Assembly: GCF_004137795.1 (NCBI RefSeq)
Contig: NZ_NWTM01000001.1
Span: 62,001-126,000 of the forward strand
DNA: 64,000 nucleotides
Direction: 5' to 3'
Source: Pectobacterium zantedeschiae
GTDB lineage: Bacteria; Pseudomonadota; Gammaproteobacteria; Enterobacterales; Enterobacteriaceae
Position 1 is the first letter of the stretch; each line of letters begins with the position of its first letter. Shown in pieces: positions 10,583 through 18,627 of the stretch. The notes below the pieces were generated by a model. It was not told where the DNA came from and did no database searches. It worked only from the letters and a program-made list of their open reading frames with translations. The translations under genes were made by a program, and so were the position numbers.

Positions 10583-10608
10583 AAACCCGCGTAACTGCGG
10601 GTTTTTTT
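10583..10608 (+). terminator. Rho-independent terminator of guaBA
   Basis: AAACCCGC (10583-10590) pairs with GCGGGTTT (10597-10604) around GTAACT, followed by a T-run to 10608. Confidence 0.92.
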
Positions 10609-10651
10609 ACGTCTGACTACGTATTTCTACGTGATTGAGTTACTGATATTT

Positions 10652-10989
10652 TTAATTATTGTGAGCATTGGGAATAAGCTGAACGCCTGCGGCTCTGGTG
10701 ATTTCAGTGAGTGTTATTAGGGTTGGATTGCAATTTTCAGACAGTGTTCTGTACAGTTGCTGACAGACAGTCCCGATTTTTTGGCTATTTCACCCACTCC
10801 GCCACGCGCTTCAACAACACGGCGTAATGCTGTCAGGAATGCAGCGATGCCACCTTCCTCATAAATATCCTCTAGTGCTGTTTGGAGGTATATTTCTGCG
10901 TATTCAGGGTTTTCTCGTAGTTCCGCAACCATTGCATCATCGTGGCTAATGGCTTTTTCGAATGTAGTGGATTGGGTGATGATTGCCAT
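10652..10989 (-). pseudogene. HigA-type antitoxin, frameshifted
   Basis: Reads as an addiction-module antidote protein with an HTH domain. The first frame gives about 80 good residues (…EIYLQTALEDIYEEGG, AAFLTALRRVVEARGGVGEIAKKSGLSV) and then runs into a short nonsense tail ending at 10717. The frame shifted by one base continues with the expected C-terminus QLYRTLSENCNPTLITLTEITRAAGV and ends at TAA 10652-10654. The total span is 338 nt, one short of 113 codons, so one base was lost near 10750. The gene follows a matching toxin remnant by 4 nt. A sequencing error is possible but the toxin carries a similar lesion. Confidence 0.82.
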
Positions 10990-10993
10990 GATG

Positions 10994-11240
10994 TTACCTC
11001 TTTTGATAATCCCGCCAGTATTGCACTGCTTTATCTAAATCTTTGCTTTGGCTTGATTTATCGCCACCGATGAAGAGCAAAATCATCTTATCACTCTTGT
11101 CGCATAATACACTCGATAGCCAAGGCCATAATCAATTCTAAGCTCCCAGACACCGTCTCTTTCAAATTTATGGTCGCCGAAATTTCCCTTTTCTGCACGG
11201 TCTATTCGGATATCTACTTTTGAAGCAGCGCGAGGATCTT
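10994..11240 (-). pseudogene. HigB/RelE-type toxin remnant, 5' replaced by a repeat and frameshifted
   Basis: The core DPRAASKVDIRIDRAEKG…GNFGDHKFERDGVWELRIDYGLGYRVYYA is typical of HigB/RelE-like killer proteins, mRNA-cleaving toxins. The expected C-terminus (ILLFIGGDKSSQSKDLDKAV, then QYWRDYQKR) is present but in another frame, ending at TAA 10994-10996; one base was lost near 11090. Upstream of about residue DPRAAS the homology stops and the reading frame enters the structured repeat at 11247, so the normal N-terminus is missing. The chimeric frame runs to an ATG at 11337 but is not a plausible toxin. Toxin-antitoxin order and spacing are normal, so this is a decayed locus. Confidence 0.8.
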
Positions 11241-11246
11241 TCCCTC

Positions 11247-11493
11247 TCGGCGTAAAAAATTGCGCTGAGGCGATCGTGGCCGTCGGATGAGCCGCATGGA
11301 TGCGGCGAAAGCCAGTGCCGCGTCGGGAACGCGTCACTGGCGGTCCGAATAACGGTCACGAATGCCGAAGGTATCGCGTAGCGACGCAACTAGCGCCGAA
11401 AAGCCAGTGGTCAAGGCGCAGCGGCGATTGAGCGCGCCTTGTCGGGCGTGTGATGACATCACAGATTGGAGCGGTAGTTAACACGCACGAAAC
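11247..11493 (+). repeat. Structured interspersed repeat, copy A
   Basis: One of four copies in the window of an approximately 247-bp element running from TCGGCGTAAAAAAT to CGCACGAAAC. Predicted helices are: long-range TCGTGGCCGT (11274-11283) with ACGGTCACGA (11352-11361); GCCGCAT (11291) with ATGCGGC (11300); GCCAGTG (11311) with CACTGGC (11335), enclosing CGCGT/ACGCG; TCGC/GCGA (11374, 11381); and CAAGGCGC (11412) with GCGCCTTG (11434). The other copies keep these pairings with different bases. Its left end abuts the toxin remnant. I do not recognise a named family. Confidence 0.88.
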
Positions 11494-11636
11494 TTTTGTC
11501 GCTATTCACATAAATAGATAGTCAGCATCATAATGCTCGAAATATGTGACTCATCGTCCGTGGTCTTACTCATTACAAAACGCGATCCTATCCACACGGA
11601 AATCAAAATGGTTTTTGATAGGTGGAGGGAAATGGA

Positions 11637-11852
11637 ATGAATCACACTGACTGGCACCCGGCGGATATCATCGCGGGATTACGGAAGAAAGGGACGACGC
11701 TAGCGGCAGTTTCCAGAGCGGCGGGGCTGGCGTCATCCACGCTGGCGAATGCGCTCACCAGACACTGGCCGAAAGGTGAACGGCTGATTGCCGAAGCGAT
11801 GGGGAAAAGGCCGGAAGAGATTTGGCCGTCGCGTTATTCAGGCGTGAAATGA
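11637..11852 (+). CDS. Ner/Nlp-like winged-helix regulator
   Basis: A 71-residue DNA-binding protein of the Ner family (phage Mu Ner, bacterial Nlp/SfsB). It shows WHPADIIAGLRKKGTTLAAVSRAAG, a helix-turn-helix, and the family end GERLIAEAMGKRPEEIWPSRY. GGAGGGAAATGG precedes the ATG at 11637. No other phage gene is near, so it is an orphan domesticated regulator or phage relic. Targets are unknown. Confidence 0.88.
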   Translation: MNHTDWHPADIIAGLRKKGTTLAAVSRAAGLASSTLANALTRHWPKGERLIAEAMGKRPEEIWPSRYSGVK

Positions 11853-11874
11853 GGACAGGGAGTAGGGGACATAA

Positions 11875-11907
11875 ACAAGAAAACGCCATAGTTTACTGGC
11901 ACTTTAT
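11875..11907 (+). repeat. Short direct repeat, copy 1
   Basis: ACAAGAAAACGCCATAG… through CTTTA matches 14581-14613 at 29 of 32 positions in the same orientation. In this copy the internal stem is weakened to GCCA/TGGC. The two copies bracket the YcxB-like, Sel1 and AraC-fragment block. Confidence 0.7.
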
Positions 11908-11911
11908 TTAT

Positions 11912-11937
11912 ATGATTCTACCTGATGGTAGAATCAT
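11912..11937. terminator. Perfect 11-bp hairpin
   Basis: ATGATTCTACC (11912-11922) pairs perfectly with GGTAGAATCAT (11927-11937) around TGAT. It lies between the convergent Ner-like and YcxB-like genes and could act as a terminator for either, although no T-run follows. Confidence 0.5.
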
Positions 11938-11950
11938 GCAGAGACCACCG

Positions 11951-12514
11951 CTATGGCGTCGCTTTTGGGTTCCCCATTCTTTCTTCAATAAAAAGAATGA
12001 GTGACTCAGCTTCTTGTTTATCAGGAAAATTACTAAGCGAAATAGGGATTGCAGTCATATTATCAATGATTAAAAATAAATAGTCATCGATTTTATGGAG
12101 GTGAGAAATAGCATGCCATTTGTAATGGCTGTGTGAACTTTCCGTTTCCCCGTAGATGCCATCATTGTTTATTATTATTTTTACCTCTACTGGAAATATC
12201 CCTGGAGGGTAGCTTTTTATTTTTCTGGTGGGTAATGAAAGTAAAGTGGAAAGTACGGCTAGTGAAGCCGTAAGATAAGAAAATAACTTTATAATCGGGT
12301 GGGCTTCACGTTCGCTGGATAAGAAAATGATCGCCAGTAATATAAAGAGCGATAAAAGTAATAAAACAAATGAAAGCATTGACAGGGAATTAATTACCCT
12401 GTGTTTATAACTCTGTCTCTTTTCGTTCCAGTTGGATATCGACCTAATACCCCTTTCGTAGTCGCTTTGTGTTAATGTCTGATGAATAATAAATTCTTTA
12501 TTGTCTGTTTCCAT
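11951..12514 (-). CDS. YcxB-like membrane protein
   Basis: A 187-residue protein of unknown function. Two hydrophobic segments sit around residues 45-70 and 78-95. The soluble C-terminal part (IIINNDGIYGETESSHSHYKW, then ISHLHKIDDYLFLIIDN) resembles the YcxB-like domain. The start METDNKEF at 12514 has AGAGG 8 nt upstream. The gene is A+T-rich compared with flanking core genes, a sign of transfer. Confidence 0.7.
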   Translation of the reverse strand: METDNKEFIIHQTLTQSDYERGIRSISNWNEKRQSYKHRVINSLSMLSFVLLLLSLFILLAIIFLSSEREAHPIIKLFSYLTASLAVLSTLLSLPTRKIKSYPPGIFPVEVKIIINNDGIYGETESSHSHYKWHAISHLHKIDDYLFLIIDNMTAIPISLSNFPDKQEAESLILFIEERMGNPKATP

Positions 12515-12697
12515 TTTTTCGACCTCTGTTGTCCATAACACATTATATTCACATCGTGGATACTATACAGAGGTTTTTCCTAATTTTTTCCTGAGCATTC
12601 GTACATGCTGTAGCCACGTTGGTGAATGCGCTGAAAGATTAAATAGCCCAGCGTTCTGGGCTATCAGTATGGAAAATCAAGCAGTCACACGTGAGTG

Positions 12698-14155
12698 TTA
12701 ACGCTTTTCCTGTTGCTTCAATATTCCTACTTTAAGCACATCCACCTCCTCGCCGTTAATCGTGGCGGTCGCGGAGATGACCTGAAATTTCAGATCGCTG
12801 AACTGGCAAAAATCGGGTTTGTACTGTGGGAGAAGAGCCGATTCCTGGGAAAAAATAAATTTTTCTCCAATCATTCCGGCATCAAGGCTACTCACCCCAA
12901 AAGGTGGGAAAGCGAGCGTCTGTTCAGCTGACGAGCCTTCACTGTTTTTGAGTTGTAGCGTGGCGCGAAAATTGGCGACTTCGCCTAATTTATTCGTATT
13001 GATAGAGAAATTAAGCTCGCATTTATAGGGATTATTATCTCCACCGAATGGGCTCGATTCATGTTTTAACGTTAAAATCGGCAAGACATCGCGCGTTGCT
13101 TTTCTCTCGCGCTTATCTTTTTCACATTGGCGAAAATAATGGCTATCTGCACTTCCTTCGTATTTTTTTGCTTGATGACAATCCACATCAACGTACTGTC
13201 CGCTGTAATACATCTGGGACAAATATCTGCTGGCACTGGTCACGTCATTTTTATAGGCCTGCTCAAATAATACATAGGCCTTACGGTAGTCGCCCTTGAT
13301 GAGTACGCCGTCGTAATACATTTTCCCCAGATTCATCAGTGCGTTGTCATTGCCTTGTTTTGCTGCCAGTTCATACCATTTTTCAGCTTCTGCTCCATCC
13401 GCATAAATACCCCAGCGTCCTTTCTCGTATACCGACCCAAGAATATTTTGTGCTTCTGGGTGACCACCTTCGGCAGCGATACGGAACCATTTAAGGGCTT
13501 CAATATTCTCATTTTTGATACCGGCATAGCCAAAATTATAGAAATAACCGACCAGGAAATTCATTTCTGGATCGCCATCTTTTGCCCAAAATATTGCCAG
13601 CCGTAGAACATCCCGCTTGCTAAAGCCGATACGGGTAAAGAAACGTTGTGTCTCTTCATCGCCGCTGGTGAGGTACCTTTTGGCGGCATAAATTAATCTG
13701 GAACGCTGTGATATATCGCTATCGATATTGGCTTTTGCGCTATACAGGTAATCGATGACGTTCTCTATTACATCAGGCGGTATTTTGAGATCGGCGCGAT
13801 GCATTTTGTCTGCGAACTGTTTGGCGCGTGCTTTATCCTGTGCGACACCTTTGCCATATTGATAAAAATACCAGATGTTGTAGCAGCCAAAATTGCCATC
13901 TATTTCACAGGCCTGCTGATAATACTGGCGCGCTTGCGTGGTATTTTGCGGGACGGTGATGCCGTATTCATAGATGAACCCTAGCGTACTCAATGCCTGC
14001 GGGTCGTTGTCTTTTGCTAATGCCGTCAATGCGGTTAATGCAGTAGCATCCTGCTGCGTGATACGTTCGTAGAGTGTATCTACCTTGTCATTTGCCTGAC
14101 TGATGGATGCCGCCGACAGGCCTAGCAGCATGGCAATAACGGTTTTCCTTATCAT
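12698..14155 (-). CDS. Exported Sel1-repeat protein
   Basis: A 485-residue protein with a signal peptide (MIRKTVIAMLLGLSAASISQA|N). It carries at least five Sel1-like (TPR-type) repeats: ALSTLGFIYEYG, GCYNIWYFYQYGKG, MNFLVGYFYNFG, AQNILGSVYEKG and ALMNLGKMYYDG. From about residue 355 there is a distinct C-terminal region with paired cysteines (YKCELNF … FCQFSDLKF) and no recognised domain. Sel1 proteins usually scaffold protein contacts; the partner is unknown here. The start at MIRKTV fits the signal peptide; a longer frame to 14218 is rejected. Confidence 0.85.
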   Translation of the reverse strand: MIRKTVIAMLLGLSAASISQANDKVDTLYERITQQDATALTALTALAKDNDPQALSTLGFIYEYGITVPQNTTQARQYYQQACEIDGNFGCYNIWYFYQYGKGVAQDKARAKQFADKMHRADLKIPPDVIENVIDYLYSAKANIDSDISQRSRLIYAAKRYLTSGDEETQRFFTRIGFSKRDVLRLAIFWAKDGDPEMNFLVGYFYNFGYAGIKNENIEALKWFRIAAEGGHPEAQNILGSVYEKGRWGIYADGAEAEKWYELAAKQGNDNALMNLGKMYYDGVLIKGDYRKAYVLFEQAYKNDVTSASRYLSQMYYSGQYVDVDCHQAKKYEGSADSHYFRQCEKDKRERKATRDVLPILTLKHESSPFGGDNNPYKCELNFSINTNKLGEVANFRATLQLKNSEGSSAEQTLAFPPFGVSSLDAGMIGEKFIFSQESALLPQYKPDFCQFSDLKFQVISATATINGEEVDVLKVGILKQQEKR

Positions 14156-14260
14156 CGGTTCTATTTCCTTAATGCATTCCCAGGGTGAATAGCAATGTGT
14201 AGCAAAGGTGTCGATCAAGCTGGTGGTTTACCCTAAGCCGTGTCTTTCATCACCATCGCC

Positions 14261-14578
14261 TTAACCATCCTCCTCATTATCCAACGCGCGCGGTTTATTA
14301 TTCCTCAACAGCGCCCATTTTCTGAACTGGGTTGGCGTCATCTCCATCTGCTGGGGAAAGGCGCGTCTGAAGGCGGTGTCTTCACTGTAACCGCATTCGG
14401 CGGCAACCTGCTTGATATTGGTCATCGGGTTTTCAAGCAGCAGGCAGGCCATTTCGATCCTGACGCGGGTAATAACGTTTTTCGGGCTTGCTGTCGTGAG
14501 TGATTTGAACCTGCTATGGCGCATTTAGGTACAGAGATTCAGAGCGCTGGCTAATTCTTCTGCGGTGATGGGAGGGTC
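14261..14578 (-). pseudogene. AraC-family regulator fragment with in-frame stop
   Basis: Only the C-terminal DNA-binding part of an AraC/GlxA-like regulator remains. On the minus strand DPPITAEELASALNLCT is followed by TAA (14525-14527) and then, in the same frame, MRHSRFKSLTTASPKNVITR, RIEMACLLLENP and QVAAECGYSEDTAFRRAFPQQ. The stop lies inside the first HTH where an Arg-like position is expected. The upstream ligand domain is absent: homology ends at the short repeat at 14581. An 87-residue product from the ATG at 14524 is possible but would lack half the DNA-binding domain. Confidence 0.75.
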
Positions 14579-14585
14579 TTACAAG

Positions 14586-14616
14586 AAAGCGCCATAGCTT
14601 ACTGGCGCTTTAATAT
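14586..14616 (-). terminator. Hairpin after the acylase gene; short direct repeat copy 2
   Basis: AAAGCGCCA (14586-14594) pairs perfectly with TGGCGCTTT (14603-14611). On the minus strand it is followed by CTTGT, so it probably terminates the acylase gene. The block 14581-14613 is the second copy of the direct repeat at 11875. Confidence 0.65.
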
Positions 14617-14657
14617 TATCGTGGAATAAAAACAATATCGTAAAATAATATTGTTGG

Positions 14658-15788
14658 TTATAGCCCCGCAAATTTAAATGGCGTAGCCGGTTTAAAATGT
14701 TCTGAGGCTTGACCAGAATAAATAGTGCTTTGGTTTGGTCCTAAATCTAATTTGCTGGCGTTATCTCCACGCGGAGCAAAGTCGATTTTTTTCAAATCAA
14801 CCCAAAAAATATTGGGGGAGACGGCAGATTCAAAAAAGTACTGCAGCGATTTATGATCGATGACCGTGCGCCAGCGCGTTGAGGCAATGTTTGGCATACC
14901 CGGTAAGGAATAACCATATGGAACGGATGCATTACGTATAATGCTGAACGCGGCGGCCAAGTCCGCTTTATCTTTTTCTATTTTTGTTTTTTCTGATTTT
15001 TTTTCTTCTGGTTTATTTGGATCAACATTTTTCACATAAAATGAAGCGCGAACAAAGCGGTCGGCGGCACGGTTTGTTCCCGGCAGCATCACATTGCCAC
15101 CTATCTGATCCCAATAGTCATTCAGCGTCAACTGCTGATCGAAAGTCGGAGAATTGGTCATTACCTGATATTTTGGATCATGATGAATGACCTGTTTACC
15201 GTCGATGTATTCAATGATGGCACTGTCACCAGAGGAATCGGATAAGGAAAGGTGAAGCGTCGCCTTTCTATCCTGATGCGGTAATTTTTTTGTGACCAGT
15301 ATAAATTTTTCCTGTTGTAGCGATTTCACGGCTTCATCAACGGTAGCAAAATTATCCAATACGTATTGTGCCCATGCGGCGATGCTTAAACCTGGCTTTT
15401 CTGCGGTCGGTTGGGTCTCAGGATATTTGGATTCTGCCAACCAGAGTACGTTAGCCGCTAACCCTTTCTCATTAACTCCATCGGTCGTCGAAGCCATGAG
15501 CTCGTCGCCATCAAAAGCAGAGGCAATAACACTGCCGTATTTTGATGTCCATTCCAGAGAATACTGGCCAGCGGCACCAGAACGCTTTAATTCTCGTGGG
15601 AAAATCCAGAGATTAGTATGGGTATCCTCGGCCCAGTCCATTGAGCGGGCGGTAATAGGGTAATCAGGATTATTGATGTCTTTATAAACGAATCGCGTAC
15701 AGGCGAGCGAAACCGCTGAGCCTAGCGTTAATGCGACCAATGATAATGCACATACCATAGGCTTAATACGCTTATTATTTTTTATCAT
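14658..15788 (-). CDS. pva: Penicillin V acylase-type choloylglycine hydrolase
   Basis: An N-terminal nucleophile hydrolase that cleaves linear amide bonds. The 376-residue precursor has a Sec signal peptide ending at SAVSLA, so cleavage exposes Cys30 (CTRFVYKD) as the catalytic N-terminal nucleophile. ARSMDWAED and the Asn/Arg region fit the choloylglycine hydrolase family. A Gram-negative homologue from Pectobacterium atrosepticum (PaPVA) was studied structurally and hydrolyses penicillin V; relatives also cleave acyl-homoserine lactones. Periplasmic location follows from the signal. The local sequence is A+T-rich. The physiological substrate of this copy is inferred, with quorum-sensing signal turnover the attractive option. 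Confidence 0.9.
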   Translation of the reverse strand: MIKNNKRIKPMVCALSLVALTLGSAVSLACTRFVYKDINNPDYPITARSMDWAEDTHTNLWIFPRELKRSGAAGQYSLEWTSKYGSVIASAFDGDELMASTTDGVNEKGLAANVLWLAESKYPETQPTAEKPGLSIAAWAQYVLDNFATVDEAVKSLQQEKFILVTKKLPHQDRKATLHLSLSDSSGDSAIIEYIDGKQVIHHDPKYQVMTNSPTFDQQLTLNDYWDQIGGNVMLPGTNRAADRFVRASFYVKNVDPNKPEEKKSEKTKIEKDKADLAAAFSIIRNASVPYGYSLPGMPNIASTRWRTVIDHKSLQYFFESAVSPNIFWVDLKKIDFAPRGDNASKLDLGPNQSTIYSGQASEHFKPATPFKFAGL

Positions 15789-16070
15789 CTAATTTCTCCA
15801 CTTTCTACCAGAGATGTGTTGTTAATTGAATTCGCAGATTTATTATAGTCAGTGATTTTTTAATGGCGTTAAAAAATAAAAATAAACTGAAGCGTATTTG
15901 TTGATTGTTTAATAATTGTATTTCGTAAATATATTATTCTCTTGGTAAGGTTTTACACCGTATTACGGTGCTTTCGGAGATGGAAATTTTCATCACGTGA
16001 TAAAAAATTATGGGACTCCCCGATAACACTTGATTTTACTCAAGCCACCGGGGATGCCAGATACACCCAG
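15789..16070. other. Acylase upstream region, no gene seen
   Basis: An A+T-rich 282-bp gap between the acylase start and the end of the SnoaL-like gene. It must hold the acylase promoter. I see no coding frame, clear terminator or known operator. Confidence 0.5.
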
Positions 16071-16469
16071 TCAGGCAGTTTCTTCTGTTTTTAATCCATC
16101 AAAGTTTTCAAAGTGCCAGGTTTCGCTGATGCGGCCTCCCTCAATACGGTGCATATCCATACCAGAGAAATGTACCTGCTGACCGGAGGCTTTCCAGCGG
16201 TCGAAATCACCAATGTGTCGACCACTCATCGTAATCCTGCAAACTATCAGATCGTTCTCGGAAACCACGGCTTCGATATTGATATGAAAGCCTTCAAAAG
16301 CCGCATGTGTATGCGCCACTGCACGTTTAAACCCTGCTGGTGTATTAGGCTGACCGGGATCGGCAGGGTGATTGATCCAATCGCTCGCTAGCAGGCGGTC
16401 GAAAGCCTCACTGTCATTGGTATTGAAGGCCCGATAGAAAGCGGCTGCCAGAGACGTGTTATCGTTCAT
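16071..16469 (-). CDS. SnoaL-like ester cyclase family protein
   Basis: A 132-residue NTF2-fold protein of the SnoaL/ester-cyclase family, with the expected ASDWINHPAD start region, GRHIGDFDRWKASGQQVHFSGMDMHRIEGG core and ETWHFEN end. Members bind small hydrophobic molecules; substrates vary and cannot be assigned. AAGGAACAACGAC precedes the ATG at 16469. It appears monocistronic. Confidence 0.85.
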   Translation of the reverse strand: MNDNTSLAAAFYRAFNTNDSEAFDRLLASDWINHPADPGQPNTPAGFKRAVAHTHAAFEGFHINIEAVVSENDLIVCRITMSGRHIGDFDRWKASGQQVHFSGMDMHRIEGGRISETWHFENFDGLKTEETA

Positions 16470-16720
16470 GTCGTTGTTCCTTAGTGTGTTTAGTATCGAA
16501 TATTCCGCTGTAGAATGTGGCATGCGGTCTGGATAAAAGGAAGAATTTCGCCTGTCACCTCCATACAACGTAAAAATAGGTCAAGGTTTCACCCAATGCT
16601 TTAACCTTACCGCTAACAGGCAGTAAACTGATGGAATGATTTTTACCGATCTTCACTGCGGGTACTTACCTGCATGTGCATCGATTCCGTTCCATCCCTT
16701 TTCAGTGAGCTATCTGGCCT

Positions 16721-17497
16721 ATGACGTACCTCAAATTCTTGGGGATTGGGTTTATTTGTGTGCTGTTGCTGTCTTTTTGGCAAAGTTGGGCGCAGTCGAC
16801 GCGCAACGGCGAGACATTTAGTGGACAAACCTGGTGGTCTGCCAAACGCGATTCTTCTGGGCTAGCGCCGAACCCTGTGCAATTCCGCCAAACTGCTATC
16901 GTACAGGTTTATGTGGCACCAACTTACGGTTGGCGTGGGCTGGTGGCGGTACATCCGTGGATCATCTTCAAGAAAGCGGGGGAAACCCAGTATCGCCGCT
17001 ATGAGGTTGTAAGCTGGGGAAGCGATAACGTCGTCCGTCTGAACCGTTCAGCGGCTGATGCTTACTGGTATGGGGCGATGCCGAAGCTGCTGGTGGAGCA
17101 CCGTGGTGACAAGGCGGAAGCCATGATCCCGCAGATTGAGGCCGCCATTAAAAGCTATCCGTGGCCGAACACCTACCACGCCTGGCCGGGGCCGAATAGC
17201 AATACGTTTCTGGCACACATTGGCCGGGAAGTGCCCGCGCTCAAGCTGGATATGCCTGCCAATGCGATTGGTAAAGATTACCGCCCGATAACGCGACCGG
17301 TTGGGCTGTCGCCATCGGGGAGTGGTGTGCAGATTTCACTCTTGGGCGTACTGGGTATTACGATGGGCGTTGAAGAGGGGATTGAAGCCAATATTCTGGG
17401 GCTGAATATGGGCGTGGACATCAACCCGCCCGCGCTGCGTTTACCTTTTATTGGCCGCCTCGGCTATGAAAAAACGAGCAGTGATGAAGAAGGCTAA
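16721..17497 (+). CDS. DUF3750 membrane-anchored protein
   Basis: A 258-residue protein with an uncleaved-looking N-terminal membrane segment (residues 3-22) and a conserved periplasmic domain. Motifs include YGWRGLVAVHPWIIFK, RYEVVSWG, YPWPNTYHAWPGPNSNTF and ANAIGKDYRPI. This matches the DUF3750 family, whose function is unknown. No Shine-Dalgarno is obvious before the ATG, and the start could be slightly different. Confidence 0.85.
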   Translation: MTYLKFLGIGFICVLLLSFWQSWAQSTRNGETFSGQTWWSAKRDSSGLAPNPVQFRQTAIVQVYVAPTYGWRGLVAVHPWIIFKKAGETQYRRYEVVSWGSDNVVRLNRSAADAYWYGAMPKLLVEHRGDKAEAMIPQIEAAIKSYPWPNTYHAWPGPNSNTFLAHIGREVPALKLDMPANAIGKDYRPITRPVGLSPSGSGVQISLLGVLGITMGVEEGIEANILGLNMGVDINPPALRLPFIGRLGYEKTSSDEEG

Positions 17498-17513
17498 GGG
17501 CTTAGTTTCACCT

Positions 17514-18416
17514 TTATGCCCCGCATTGTCGCAGATGCGTCAGCAGATTGGTGACTTCGGGTTGCAGGATCGCGCCGGATTTCACGCCTAGCCAGAGCTG
17601 GCGTGAAGCCCACTCATCGGTGAGATTAATGGCACGTAACCCAGTGCCAAGCACTTCTGGGCGAATCGCGCCTTCCGGCAAAACGCTGATCCCCAGTCCT
17701 GCCTCTATCATGCGGCAAATCCCGTCAAAGCTGCTGACCTGTACGCGCAGTCGCAGCACTCTTCCCAGTTCGTCCGAAGCGTCTTTCAGCTGTTTCAGCA
17801 AAGAACTACCGCTATTCAGGCCGACGTAATCGTAGCCCAATGTGTCGTTAAAACTCACGTCTGACAGGGCGGAAAGTGGGTGCTGGGGGGGAACGAGTAC
17901 GACAAGCTTGTCCTTACGGTAAGGAATCTTCTCGACCCCCTGTGAGCCGACATTGTCCACGAAGATGCCGATATCGGCTTCACCCATCGCCAGCGCTGTT
18001 ACCACCGTTTTACTGAGCTTTTCCTCCAGGTTAATACGAATGAGCGGTCGTGTCAGAAGGAACGACGCCAGATCCTGCGGAAGAAACTGAATAATCGCTG
18101 AAGTATTTGCCCACATGTGCACGTGGCCTCGCACACCAACGGCGTAGTCATTCATTTCGCTCGCCATGCGCTCCACGTTGCTCAATACATTGCCCGCGAG
18201 ATTAACTAATTCCTTACCCGCGGGAGTGAGCGTCAGGCCGCGCGGCATTCTGATAAACAGCGCACAGTCCACGGTTCGCTCTAGCTCGGCGATACGTTTA
18301 CTCAAGGCCGAAAGCGTGATGTGAAATTTTTCTGCGGCTTTGGTCAGGCTGCCCGTCTGAGCAACCTGTAAAAAGATGCGGAGCGACTGGAGGTCAAAAT
18401 GCGCAGGATTAATCAT
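17514..18416 (-). CDS. LysR family transcriptional regulator
   Basis: A 300-residue LTTR. The N-terminal winged HTH spans residues 8-66 (LQSLRIFLQVAQTGSLTKAA through LTPAGKELV), followed by a periplasmic-binding-protein-like effector domain. It is divergent from the VOC-TauE pair with a 211-bp shared intergenic region, the usual LysR arrangement, so it probably controls those genes. The inducer is unknown. Confidence 0.93.
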   Translation of the reverse strand: MINPAHFDLQSLRIFLQVAQTGSLTKAAEKFHITLSALSKRIAELERTVDCALFIRMPRGLTLTPAGKELVNLAGNVLSNVERMASEMNDYAVGVRGHVHMWANTSAIIQFLPQDLASFLLTRPLIRINLEEKLSKTVVTALAMGEADIGIFVDNVGSQGVEKIPYRKDKLVVLVPPQHPLSALSDVSFNDTLGYDYVGLNSGSSLLKQLKDASDELGRVLRLRVQVSSFDGICRMIEAGLGISVLPEGAIRPEVLGTGLRAINLTDEWASRQLWLGVKSGAILQPEVTNLLTHLRQCGA

Positions 18417-18627
18417 GATTGTGTGAGCTTCCTAGGTGGTTTGAAAAACACCTCAGTGACCGGTGTATTGATGCAGAGCAGCGTGTTGTCACTTTTCTTA
18501 TGGCACGCTAACTCTATCACAGCGGGAGGTTTTCCTGAAAGGAAAGGGTCATTGACGATTCAGTGATTATCAAAAGACCTCGTTACTCCTAGGATGTGAG
18601 ATGTCTGATGTCAGAGGGATCTTGTAA

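Noticed and set aside
11637-11852. Prophage remnant around the Ner-like gene
   Set aside because: No integrase, capsid, tail or attachment sites are visible within several kilobases.
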